DNA of 64,000 nt from JAAYCI01 sp964550985 (lineage in GTDB: Bacteria; Bacillota; Clostridia; Oscillospirales; Ruminococcaceae): assembly GCA_964550985.1 (NCBI GenBank), contig CAZKBM010000005.1:18567-82566 (forward strand), in the 5' to 3' direction. Positions within the stretch are counted from its first letter, which is position 1. Each line of letters starts with the position of its first letter. The position numbers and the translations under genes were made by a program. Positions 23,967 to 32,059 of the stretch are shown piece after piece. Below the pieces are notes generated by a model. That model was not told the DNA's origin, did no database searches, and saw only the letters and a program-made list of their open reading frames with translations.

Positions 23967-25348
23967 ATGAAAAGCTGCCAAAGGGTTTATGCGCAACGGT
24001 GCCCCCAAAGCCGCCTGGTTTTGCGGGTTTCTTTGCTTTTGTTCATTTTTCTGACCCTTTTTCAGGCTTTTTCGCTTCACGCCCACGCCGCCTCTGAAAA
24101 GGTAGAGGATGTTCTGGCCCAGCTCAGCACCTTACAGCGCGCCAGTATCGACCCCGACTGGGCCCCCGACATTCAGGCAAATGAGGCCTTGGTGGCCGGC
24201 CTTTTGGCCGATTTCAAGGCCCTTTCCCAAAAGGAAAAGGCCGAACTGAGCCCGGCTCAAAACGCTGATTTGCGCGCTTACTTTGAAGCCCTTTACAGTG
24301 TTCAGGGCAAAAACCCCAGCGAGGCAGCCCAGCTTTTTGGCACGGGAGGCGCCGCCAGTTCCTCTTCTCCGGGCGCAAATGCGGCCTCTTCTTCTTCCAA
24401 AGCGGCAAGTTCTTCTTCCAGGGGCGCAAATGCGTCCTCCTCCTCTTCCTCTAAAGCGGCCACCCCTTCTGCGGGCTCTGCCAGCGCCTCGCGCAGTTCC
24501 TCTTTGTACTCCCCGGCCAGCGAAGTGCTGGCCCCCGCCTCGTCCTCTTCGTCCTCCTCCGCCCCTTCCTCGGTGGCCGCCTCCGCCTCTTCGGGCAGTT
24601 CCTCAACCGCCTCTGTGGCCGGGCTGCCCGTGCAAAGCGCAGGCGGCTCGGCGGCGCCCACCGGCGGCACACCCGCGGCGGCTTTTCCACCGCAAATTCC
24701 AGCATCCACCGGGTTTTTCTCTTTTTTGGGCTCGGCCTCNNNNNNNNNNGCGGTTTTTTCCTTTTTATTTTAGGCGCTTTGCTGCTGATTCTTTTTGTGC
24801 GTTTTTTGGTGGCGGTGCATGTGGCAGGCCCCGCGCCCGGTACAAAACGGGCCGAAAGGCTGGCCCGCCGCAGGGCGGCGTCAATGGGAGAGGACGAGGC
24901 CTTTATCCAGCCCCTTTTGCCAAAGGGCGCCCCGCTTGACCCCCATTTTGACATGGGGGAACCACAGCTGACACGCGCAGAATTACGCGCGCGGCGCAAG
25001 GAAGAAAAACAACATAGGCATCAACAACAAAAGAGGGAAAAAGAAGCCCTGCGCAGCTTGGCCCCTGAGGAGTTATTCAGCCCCCCTGAGGCTGACCCAG
25101 AAGGGCAGGGATGGATAAGCGGTAAACCCGTAAACCCCGCCGAAATGGACGCAATCGCCCAGCTTTTTGCTGGCGAGGGCAAGGGTGCTCCCGTGGCCGG
25201 CAAGGGGAAAAACGGGCCGGAGCCAGCCGCTGAGCCCGGAGTTGCAGGCGAAGGGCCCCCTGCGCGCAAAAGTGCCCGCACTGGCAAGCCCCGGCGTTTT
25301 CGTTTTTCCCAGGGGGACGCGCACGACATTGACGCTATAGATGATTGA
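23967..25348 (+). CDS. Exported Ser/Ala-rich membrane protein of unknown function, interrupted by an assembly gap
   Basis: Not recognised. A signal peptide (residues about 20-45, ending HAHAA) precedes a helical segment with a zinc-free DUF-like look, then a linker of about 110 residues almost wholly Ser, Ala and Pro. Ten N (24740-24749) interrupt the gene. Before the gap the frame reads STGFFSFLGSA; after it, the frame two bases over reads GFFLFILGALLLILFVRFLVAV, a good membrane helix, followed by a basic, Lys/Glu-rich cytoplasmic tail ending at 25348. I read this as one type I membrane protein of about 460 residues whose true gap length is not 10; a TAG appears in the upstream frame only because of the gap. 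Start at 23967 after GTGAGG. Confidence 0.7.
24740..24749. other. Assembly gap (10 N)
   Basis: Run of N within the membrane-protein gene. The frame changes across it, so the number of missing bases is not 10 modulo 3. The neighbouring Ser-codon repeats may have caused the break. Confidence 0.98.
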
Positions 25349-25405
25349 TGGCTTTATCCAATGATAGGGCAAGCTTACCGTATTTGAACAAATGCGGCAT
25401 TGTTA

Positions 25406-25522
25406 AAGTTTCTCAAAAAGCTGCGCAGCAGGTTTTTGAGAAACTCTAATACAGAGTAGAAACTGTTATGCAGCGCCTGATTTTTTTCGTATTTATGCGC
25501 TACAGCTTATTCATTTGCTGTA
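25406..25522 (+). repeat. Dispersed 162-bp repeat family, copy A (left end missing)
   Basis: Matches positions about 47-160 of the full-length copies at 43452 and 27794: GTTTCTCAAAAAGCTG, AATACAGAGTAGAAACTGTTAT, CAGCGCCTG and TTCATTTGCTGTA are all shared. It fills most of the 310-base gap before the beta-helix gene. The rest of this gap (25523-25659) contains an AT-rich stretch with possible -10 TATAAT-like sequence (25587) and no gene. Confidence 0.85.
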
Positions 25523-25659
25523 TGAGGCACGCCCAGGGGGTTTTTCTTGGCATTTGTATTATTTGCTTTTTCTTTTGTCTTTTCATATAATATAAAAGGC
25601 CATAAACCGTTTGCTTCTTTTTGCGCCACGGCGCCCCACTTCCGAAGGAGGGTTTCCCA

Positions 25660-26325
25660 TTGAGCTTTTATGAAACAGCCGCTTTGTATAGTCCGCAAAA
25701 TACCATTGCGTCAGCCTATCTATTCCAGTACGCCTACCCCTGGCAGGCGCTGGCCGGTTTGGGCGAAGCCATTCTTGCCCTGGGCGGCAGCCTTTCCCTG
25801 GAGGATTTTGATAACCCCGCCCCCGATGTTTGGATTGCGCAAGACGCCAAGGTGGCCCCCACGGCCTCTATCACCGGGCCCTGCATTATCGATAGCGGGG
25901 CCGAGATACGCCATGGGGCCTTTATCCGGGGCAACGCCCTGGTGGGCAAGGGCGCCGTTGTGGGCAATTCCACAGAGTTAAAAAATGTGCTTCTGTTCGA
26001 TGGCGTACAGGTGCCGCATTTTAATTACGTGGGAGATTCCATCTTGGGTTACAAAGCGCACCTGGGGGCAGGAGCCATTACCTCCAATGTAAAAAGTGAT
26101 AAAAGCCTTGTGGTTATAAAAACGCCCGACGGCCCCCTTGCCACCCAGCGCAAAAAAGTTGGCGCCATGCTGGGGGATGAGGTAGAGGTGGGCTGTAACA
26201 GTGTGCTGAACCCCGGTGTGGTTTTGGGCAAAGGTTGCATGGTTTACCCCACAAGCTGTGTGCGCGGGGCAATACCCGCGGGCAGCATCGTAAAAAACAC
26301 TGGTCAAGTAATTGCAAAATTATAG
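25660..26325 (+). CDS. Left-handed beta-helix acyltransferase, GlmU C-terminal-like
   Basis: 221 residues from a TTG start 7 bases after GAAGGAGGG. Hexapeptide-repeat pattern (APTASITGPCIIDSGAEIRHGAF, GKGAVVGNSTE, GAGAITSNVKSDK, EVGCNSVLNPGVVLG) with the N-S-x-x-KN (NSTELKNVLL) and H-x-N-Y-x-G-D motifs typical of the GlmU acetyltransferase half. No nucleotidyltransferase domain precedes it. Together with glmM next door it probably acts on amino-sugar phosphates for UDP-GlcNAc synthesis, or uses a related nucleotide sugar; the acyl donor and acceptor are not shown by sequence. Confidence 0.82.
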   Translation: MSFYETAALYSPQNTIASAYLFQYAYPWQALAGLGEAILALGGSLSLEDFDNPAPDVWIAQDAKVAPTASITGPCIIDSGAEIRHGAFIRGNALVGKGAVVGNSTELKNVLLFDGVQVPHFNYVGDSILGYKAHLGAGAITSNVKSDKSLVVIKTPDGPLATQRKKVGAMLGDEVEVGCNSVLNPGVVLGKGCMVYPTSCVRGAIPAGSIVKNTGQVIAKL

Positions 26326-26436
26326 CGTATTATCTTTATAATATACAAATTTTCCTAATGGAATTTTCTTTTATTTCCTACAATTTCATACTAAATTTTG
26401 CCCTATAACATAAAGTAAGGTAAGGTGTTTACAGCT

Positions 26437-27786
26437 ATGGGAAGACTTTTTGGTACAGACGGAATACGCGGCCTTGCAAATGAGGACATAACAGCCGAAC
26501 TTGCCATGAGCATTGGGCGCGCGGCGGCCGCCGTGCTTACCAAAGGGCGGCGCAGGCGGCCCATTGTATTAATTGGCAAGGATACCCGTATCTCCTCCGA
26601 TATGCTGGAGAGCGCGCTTTCCGCGGGCCTTTGCTCGGTAGGGGCGGACGTTTACTGTGTGGGCGTGGTGCCCACCCCCGCAGTGGCCTATCTAGTGGGG
26701 CAATACAAGGCCGACGCCGGTATTATGATATCGGCCAGCCACAACCCCTACGCCTATAACGGCATAAAACTGTTTAGCGGCGATGGTTTTAAACTGCCGG
26801 ACGATTTGGAGGACAGGATAGAATCCATCGTGCTGGATAAAGACCAGCAGCCCCCCCTTGCCAGCAACGATAACCTGGGGGCCCTCTCCTATAAACGGGA
26901 AGCCATTAAGGACTATATCGAACACCTGCACACCTCGCTGCCCACCAATTTGGAGGGGCTGCGCATCGCTGTGGACTGTGCCAATGGTTCGGCCGCCAAA
27001 ACCGCCCCCCACCTGTTTAAAGAACTGGGGGCCGAAGTCACCTTTTTGGGCTGTGAGCCCGACGGCATAAACATCAACGAAAACTGCGGCTCCACCCATA
27101 TGGAACGGCTACAGCAATTTGTGCGCGACGGCGAATATGACGCAGGCGTAGCCTTTGATGGAGACGCCGACCGCTGCTTGTGTGTTGATGAAAAGGGAAA
27201 CCTCGTAGATGGCGACTTTATCATGGCCATCTGCGCCTTGGATATGAAGCAACGTGGCAAATTGCGCGGCAACACCGTGGTGGGCACCATAATGGCCAAT
27301 ATGGGCTTCAACAAATTCTGCGAGGCCAATGACATCCGCTTTGTCGCCACAAAAGTGGGCGACCGCTACGTGCTGGAGGAGATGGAGCTCGAGGGCTACC
27401 GCTTTGGGGGCGAGCAGAGCGGCCATGTCATCTTCCGCGATTTTTCCACCACCGGCGACGGCCAGCTTACAGCCATTCAGCTTCTATGCCATATGCGCAG
27501 CAGCGGCAAAAAGCTTTCAGAACTTGCCAAGGTTATGAAACGCTATCCCCAGGTGCTCGCCAATATCCGCGTTTCTAACGAGGGGAAACTCGCCTTCTAC
27601 AACAATGAGGCGGTAAAAGAGATGATTCAAAAGCACAAAGAGGCTTTGGGGGAAGACGGGCGCGTGGTGGTGCGTGTTTCGGGCACCGAGCCGCTTATCC
27701 GGGTTATGGTGGAGGGCAGCAACCACAAAGCCATACAAAAAGCCGCCGATGAAATTGCAGACCTTGTAAAAAAAGAATTGGTTTAA
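26437..27786 (+). CDS. glmM: Phosphoglucosamine mutase GlmM
   Basis: Interconverts glucosamine-6-phosphate and glucosamine-1-phosphate for peptidoglycan precursor synthesis. 449 residues from the ATG at 26437, giving the family start MGRLFGTDGIRG; a GTG at 26425 is possible. Motifs: the phosphoserine loop ISASHNPYAYNGIK, metal-binding DGDADRC, sugar loop GGEQSGH and the phosphate-binding SGTEPLIRVM. Lies 111 bases after the beta-helix gene across an AT-rich gap. A dispersed repeat begins 8 bases after the stop. Confidence 0.97.
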   Translation: MGRLFGTDGIRGLANEDITAELAMSIGRAAAAVLTKGRRRRPIVLIGKDTRISSDMLESALSAGLCSVGADVYCVGVVPTPAVAYLVGQYKADAGIMISASHNPYAYNGIKLFSGDGFKLPDDLEDRIESIVLDKDQQPPLASNDNLGALSYKREAIKDYIEHLHTSLPTNLEGLRIAVDCANGSAAKTAPHLFKELGAEVTFLGCEPDGININENCGSTHMERLQQFVRDGEYDAGVAFDGDADRCLCVDEKGNLVDGDFIMAICALDMKQRGKLRGNTVVGTIMANMGFNKFCEANDIRFVATKVGDRYVLEEMELEGYRFGGEQSGHVIFRDFSTTGDGQLTAIQLLCHMRSSGKKLSELAKVMKRYPQVLANIRVSNEGKLAFYNNEAVKEMIQKHKEALGEDGRVVVRVSGTEPLIRVMVEGSNHKAIQKAADEIADLVKKELV

Positions 27787-27793
27787 AATACAT

Positions 27794-27955
27794 TTACAGC
27801 AAATGAACAAACTGTAGCGCATAAATGTAAGAAAAATCAGGCGCTGCATAACAGTTTCTACTCTGTATAAGAGTTTCTGACAAAAACCTGCTGCACAGCT
27901 TTTTGAGAAACTCTAATAGCATAAGCTTGCTGCGCAACCTTTTGAGAAACTGTAA
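27794..27955 (-). repeat. Dispersed 162-bp repeat family, copy B (full length)
   Basis: Begins TTACAG and ends CTGTAA. Its reverse complement aligns end to end with copy C at 43452-43613 with both 162 bases long and only about 20 differences by eye. The internal arms GTTTCTCAAAAAGCTG and CAGCAGGTTTTTG...AGAAAC form a long hairpin. It starts 8 bases after the glmM stop and so lies in its 3' untranslated region. Confidence 0.9.
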
Positions 27956-28006
27956 TACTATTTAGTTCTATAATAAGAAACCGCCTAAAAACAATGCAAT
28001 CTACAG

Positions 28007-28048
28007 AAAGCCCCCTACGCCTTATCTTTCGCGGCGCAGGGGGTTTTT
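28007..28048 (+). terminator. Terminator downstream of glmM
   Basis: Stem between AGCCCCCTACGCC (28009-28021) and GGCGCAGGGGGTT (28033-28045) with one A-C mismatch, followed by TTTTT. The 385-base gap after glmM thus holds repeat copy B, this terminator and about 120 bases of nothing recognisable. Confidence 0.8.
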
Positions 28049-28171
28049 ATAGCAAAGTTTTTTAACAAGTGGCGGAGGCTACAACAACTGTAAACTATTT
28101 TATTTTCTGATTTATTCCCTATTTATTCCCCAATATTTACCCGGCAATGGCTGCCCATTATTTTACCAGAA

Positions 28172-29065
28172 TTATGCCGCACCCGCCGTGTTGCTGGCGC
28201 CTGTTGCCATGCTGGCGGCGGAAGCCGGGGCCGCCGTACCGGCTGTAGCAGCAGCCGAAGTGGCTGCCTGCCCGGTGATGGTAATGTTGCCCTCCAGCAC
28301 CTGCCCAGGCACCAAAATATACATGTTTTTGCCGCCCGTATCGCCTGCGCCGCCCGTTCCCATACTGGCGCCCTGCCGCGCAAACTCATCGCCCGCCCGT
28401 GTCATGCCCAAAGGGGCCCCGTTATAGGTAAGCAGGTTGGGCCCATCCATAGTAAAGGCCAAACTGGTGGTTCCCGCACCCAAAAAGTCCTCACTATCAC
28501 AATACAATACGTCTAAACTAAGGCTGTTTCCACTTAATGTATAGGTTCCTGTCATCACCGCCAGCCTGCCGTCCCCCAGGTTAAAGTGCAGTACAAAGCC
28601 GCCTTTATCTGAAAGCATGAGATACGGGGCCCGTTCGTCTGGATAGCGCGCCGGGTCGTAGGCGGTAAAGCTGCCGCTTAGGTTTACGCTGGCGGGTGCA
28701 GCCGCCGAGGAAGCCGCGGGCGCTACGCCCGATGTGGCGGCCGCCGAGGAAGCCCCGGTAGAGGCAGCCGTAGGGGTGGCGGACGCCCCTGTGCCAGAGG
28801 CCGCCGCTGTAGAGGCTGCGGCGGCAAGGGAGGAGGACAACACTTCGTTCGCCGCCTTATTTTCAGAAGCCACCTGCGCCGCAGCAATTTCCTCTGCCGT
28901 CATAGAGGCCGAGGCAGCGCTGCTGCCGGCAGAGGCGGAAACCGCAGCACTGCCCGAGGCTGAAACACTGGCAGACGCGGAGGCCGAATCGTCTTTTTTG
29001 CCACAGGCCGAAAATACCATGGCCACACAGAGGCATGTCGTCAATAATAAAATTCTTTTTTTCAT
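28172..29065 (-). CDS. Putative lipoprotein with Ala/Ser-rich linkers
   Basis: 297 residues, function not recognised. A lipoprotein signal with a lipobox-like VFSAC (Cys21) is followed by about 110 residues of Ser/Ala-rich low complexity, then a compact beta-rich domain of about 110 residues (LSGSFTAYDPARYPDE... GTYTLSGNSLSLDVLYCD... LAFTMDGPNLLTYNG) resembling lipocalin-like or META-type barrels that measure deviation in a strand pattern, and a second Ala-rich tail. It should be tethered to the outer face of the membrane. No neighbour suggests a role. Confidence 0.75.
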   Translation of the reverse strand: MKKRILLLTTCLCVAMVFSACGKKDDSASASASVSASGSAAVSASAGSSAASASMTAEEIAAAQVASENKAANEVLSSSLAAAASTAAASGTGASATPTAASTGASSAAATSGVAPAASSAAAPASVNLSGSFTAYDPARYPDERAPYLMLSDKGGFVLHFNLGDGRLAVMTGTYTLSGNSLSLDVLYCDSEDFLGAGTTSLAFTMDGPNLLTYNGAPLGMTRAGDEFARQGASMGTGGAGDTGGKNMYILVPGQVLEGNITITGQAATSAAATAGTAAPASAASMATGASNTAGAA

Positions 29066-29090
29066 ATTTTCACCCTGCTTTTTAATTTTA

Positions 29091-29477
29091 TTATTTATTC
29101 CTTTTAAATAGGCCCAAAATACCGCTGGGACCCTTTTGCATACGCTTTATATCCGCCACGGGCTTCCAGGCTTTATTCTGCCCGTCAAAAAACAAATTTC
29201 CCTCTTGCATCTCGCTTAGCCGGGTGGGGGCCTCCTCTTTTCCCGTGTAGGGGCAGCTGTCATAGTCCCACAAAATGGCGCCTTCGGGCCCTTCTTTTGC
29301 CGCCCACATCGAAAAAACCAGCCCCGCCGCTTCGCCATAGCAATAGCGTTCAAACAAAAATTTTCCGTTTTGGCACACCGTTAAACAGTCACGAAAGCGC
29401 CCGTGGCCCTCCCGCTCAAAGCGGCGGGCCGCCAGCCCTTTCTGTTTTAATTCCAAAATAATTGGGAAAAATTCCAT
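29091..29477 (-). CDS. Hypothetical protein
   Basis: 128 residues from the ATG at 29477 (GGGAG seven bases upstream); an ATG at 29498 is possible but has a poorer site. Not recognised. It has no signal peptide or membrane helix, is mixed alpha/beta, contains four Cys and ends in a basic tail KRMQKGPSGILGLFKRNK. The coding potential is good (GC-rich third positions like its neighbours). It lies 25 bases upstream of the lipoprotein gene on the same strand and may share its transcript. Confidence 0.6.
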   Translation of the reverse strand: MEFFPIILELKQKGLAARRFEREGHGRFRDCLTVCQNGKFLFERYCYGEAAGLVFSMWAAKEGPEGAILWDYDSCPYTGKEEAPTRLSEMQEGNLFFDGQNKAWKPVADIKRMQKGPSGILGLFKRNK

Positions 29478-29689
29478 CCTGTCTCCCACCCAACCCATTT
29501 TACCCCTATTTTTATTGTGTTTTCAGGGTTTTTCTTATTTAACGGCTATTTATTCTGTATCTGACCTTTGTGCAAGTTACTTTAGTATATCACATCTATA
29601 GGGCAAATACTACTTTACCTTTCCCGGTAGCACGCAAAAAGAAACGCAAAACAACCGCCGCATAAGCCTTGAAGCTTTCGCGGGGATTA

Positions 29690-29830
29690 TAGCCAAGCAA
29701 GCCAAAAAGTGCTCCCTGCTAGCGGTCTGGTTTCCCCACTGCTGCGCCAGGCTCGGCAGGCTTAGCTGCGGCTCGCTCTTGTCAGTTTAGGCCCACCAAG
29801 GGTTGCTTATTCCTTCGCCTGGCTCTGAGA
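29690..29830 (-). repeat. GC-rich dispersed repeat (family 3), copy 1
   Basis: The stretch 29702-29747 matches 45019-45062 in reverse complement, 41 or more identities over 44 bases, and CCACCAAGGGTTGC (29793-29806) matches 44987-45000. Spacing between blocks differs, so the centre is variable. It fills most of the gene-free interval 29478-29876, with AT-rich sequence on its left. No coding frame is supported. Confidence 0.8.
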
Positions 29831-29876
29831 AAACCATCCTCGCTATCTTTTGAATTACTTTTTGGCTTGGTTGGCT

Positions 29877-30380
29877 TTATAAGGGCTTTTCAAATACATA
29901 GTCATCCATCACAAAGCCGCCGCCAATATCCACCACCTGTTGCCGCACCAAAGTCATCCCCGCCTTTTCATAGGCGGCTTTGGCTCGCTCGTTGCCTTTA
30001 TTCACCGTAAGCCACAGGGTGTGGCAGCCAAGCTCTTTTGCCAAATTTTCGGTGTAGGCCAGCATGGCCTGCCCTGCGCCGGTGCCCCGGCAGTGTTTGG
30101 CCAGGTAGCATTTGCTAAGCAATAACCTTCCCTCTTTGGCCTGCAGGCCCAGGTAGCCAATTGCCTCGTTGTCTTGCTTCACCCAAAAATAGCGGTAGCC
30201 TTCCTGCCGGGTTTGCCACTCCATCGCTTCGGCCGATTGAAACTTCTCTACCATATACTCAATTTGCTGTTTGCTCAAAAGTTGGGCATAGCATTCGTGC
30301 CAAATGGCACTGGCAAGTTCCGCCAGATCCTCCATCTCACTAATATCCGTTACTTCGGTTATTTCTATGGAAAAATTCAT
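29877..30380 (-). CDS. GNAT family N-acetyltransferase
   Basis: 167 residues. Acetyl-CoA binding loop seen as CRGTGAGQAML near residue 100, preceded by LLLSKCYLAKHC (strand 4) and followed by LWLTVNKGNERAKAAYEKAGM, the classical GNAT C-terminal motif. Start ATG at 30380 (GTGGGA upstream); a GTG at 30392 is the alternative. The substrate is unknown. It is followed on the minus strand by nothing for 380 bases and preceded by a PNPOx-like gene. Confidence 0.88.
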   Translation of the reverse strand: MNFSIEITEVTDISEMEDLAELASAIWHECYAQLLSKQQIEYMVEKFQSAEAMEWQTRQEGYRYFWVKQDNEAIGYLGLQAKEGRLLLSKCYLAKHCRGTGAGQAMLAYTENLAKELGCHTLWLTVNKGNERAKAAYEKAGMTLVRQQVVDIGGGFVMDDYVFEKPL

Positions 30381-30417
30381 AATATTTCCCACTTACTCTT
30401 CCTATATTTTCCAGTCT

Positions 30418-30897
30418 TTACCTCTTCGCTTTTCCGCTAATGGTCTCAATATCCACCCGCACCACCTGGGTAACCGAAAAAGATTTTTGAATGTCGCCGG
30501 GGGCCTTATCCCTATCCCCGGGCAGATATTTTTCGCACAGGGCCAGCAGGGCGTTGGTCTTTTCCTCTTTCTCTTCCACCATGCTGGCCTTTCCCTCTAT
30601 CACCACGCTCTCGTACAGGGTGGTAAAATCTTTTTGGTACACGGGGTGGTTTTCACCCACCACCACAAAGCACACCCGGTTTTCCCCAAAAATATTTTCC
30701 AGCTTGCGCCCCTGCTTGGCGCAGTGGAAGTACAGCCGATTTTCCTGTAATACGTACGAGAGGGGCACCGCATAGGGTTCCCCCTCTGCGCCGGTGGTGG
30801 CGAGCACCCCAACACTGCCGTTTTGGGCAATTTTACGCGCCTCAGCTTCGGTGGTCTGCCGGTCTTTTCTGCGCATTTTCCACTCTTTTTCCGCCAT
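30418..30897 (-). CDS. Pyridoxamine 5'-phosphate oxidase-family flavoprotein (Nim-like)
   Basis: 159 residues, split-barrel FMN-binding fold. MRRKDRQTTEAEARKI near the N-terminus and GVLATTGAEGEPYAVPLSYVLQENRLYFHCA are the hallmark of NimA-like/PNPOx_2 proteins. Family members reduce nitroimidazoles or serve as general flavin reductases; the specific substrate is not shown. Start at 30897 after AAAGGA; an ATG at 30915 lacks a good site. Likely cotranscribed with the GNAT gene 37 bases downstream. Confidence 0.9.
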   Translation of the reverse strand: MAEKEWKMRRKDRQTTEAEARKIAQNGSVGVLATTGAEGEPYAVPLSYVLQENRLYFHCAKQGRKLENIFGENRVCFVVVGENHPVYQKDFTTLYESVVIEGKASMVEEKEEKTNALLALCEKYLPGDRDKAPGDIQKSFSVTQVVRVDIETISGKAKR

Positions 30898-31029
30898 TAT
30901 TATTTCCTTTATCATTGTTTTATTTTATGATTTATTTTGTATTTATGATTGTTTTATAACTAGATTTACAGCGCTACATAATTTTTATATAAAATGATTT
31001 ATCAATACTTTTATGGCATATTTGCCAAC

Positions 31030-31665
31030 TTAGCCCTGCCGGGGTATGCCTCTGGCCTTTTGGATAGGCCGGGCGATGAATTGCGCCGTAAGCCCCGCTA
31101 CAATTGCCTCGGGTATGCCGCTAAACAGCACGGTGGTTCCCAAAATCAAAATCATAGCCTGGCCCAAAAGGCCAGCATAGGCCTCGCCAAAAAACAGCCA
31201 GATGCCCCCCATAACCCCAACGGTATTAACCAGGCTTGCCAAAACCCCGGTAAGGCCGTAGCGCAGCCAATCTTTGGCCCCTTTTTTGGTAAAAAGCTGG
31301 TACAAAAGCCCTGCCACCGTGCCCACCAGCACCCTTGGCACCACGCTGATGAGCACACTGCCAAAATTGCCCGAATATTCCCCAAAACTGTGTGCCGGGC
31401 TAAAAATAAACGCTAACGCAGCGCTTTGTGCCGGGGGCATAAAAGTCCAAATAATCAGGCTGAATATCCCGGTACAAAAACCCATGAGTGAACCCGCCGC
31501 GGTGCCCAGCAATATGGCCGTTAAAATTACCGGCAGGTGCGCCAAGGTGGCCACAATGGGGCCCAGCGCGGGTAACGAGCCCAGCGGTGTAAAACAGAAT
31601 ATGGCCTCAATGGCCAGCAGTATGGCAAATTGTACCAAAAACCTGGTTTTTATATTTCCCTGCAT
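31030..31665 (-). CDS. ECF transporter S component
   Basis: Membrane substrate-binding subunit of an energy-coupling-factor vitamin importer, 211 residues from the ATG at 31665, directly after GGGAGG. Six hydrophobic segments are visible; the N-terminal FLVQFAILLAIEAIFCFTPLG followed by ATLAHLPVILTAILLG is typical of PF12822-type S components. Substrate is not determinable; the leader carries no recognised riboswitch. It would work with the general EcfA/A'/T module, which is not in this window. Confidence 0.85.
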   Translation of the reverse strand: MQGNIKTRFLVQFAILLAIEAIFCFTPLGSLPALGPIVATLAHLPVILTAILLGTAAGSLMGFCTGIFSLIIWTFMPPAQSAALAFIFSPAHSFGEYSGNFGSVLISVVPRVLVGTVAGLLYQLFTKKGAKDWLRYGLTGVLASLVNTVGVMGGIWLFFGEAYAGLLGQAMILILGTTVLFSGIPEAIVAGLTAQFIARPIQKARGIPRQG

Positions 31666-31766
31666 TATGCCCTCCCTGTGGCGCGCCGCAACAAAACGGG
31701 CGCCCTGTGTGCCCTGCCCGCCTTTTGCATTTGGCCCTTGGCACCAGTGGGCGGGTATCATTACAC

Positions 31767-31795
31767 ATAATAGTATAGCTGCCACGCTTTGTAAA
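31767..31795 (-). promoter_or_regulatory. Promoter of the ECF S-component gene
   Basis: On the minus strand TTTACA (31790-31795), 17-base spacer, TATTAT (31767-31772). A leader of roughly 95 bases follows, GC-rich, which could hold a regulator but matches no riboswitch I recognise. Confidence 0.65.
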
Positions 31796-31822
31796 GAACT
31801 TTGGTAAAAAGATACAGCGCAA

Positions 31823-31862
31823 CAGAAAAGCGGTACCTGTTGCAGCAGGCACCGCTTTTCTG
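31823..31862 (-). terminator. Terminator of the alcohol dehydrogenase gene
   Basis: 12-bp perfect stem (31823-31834 with 31851-31862). It lies about 200 bases after the end of the dehydrogenase gene on the minus strand and just upstream of the ECF promoter, so it would insulate the two. Confidence 0.6.
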
Positions 31863-32059
31863 AAGAGGAAGGGAAAAAGAGGAACACGGATTACCCGGCA
31901 CAAGGTAACCGGTTCCAGGGGAAATAAACTATTTCAGGGAGGCTTATCTCTGTTTCCCTGAGGTTATTCTAGCATAGAAACAGTACATTTTTTGTAGAAT
32001 TGCGCCGTGCTAGTGTGGCATTTTATAAAAAAAGAGAAAACCGCCCTGCCACAAAATTT

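Noticed and set aside
24779..25348. Separate gene after the N gap
   Set aside because: Its frame continues upstream through the gap into a membrane helix that fits the preceding gene; no ribosome site precedes its apparent TTG start.
31666..31770. Riboswitch in the leader of the ECF S-component gene
   Set aside because: No recognisable TPP, FMN, cobalamin, preQ1, biotin or folate aptamer signature; the GC-rich leader alone is not enough.
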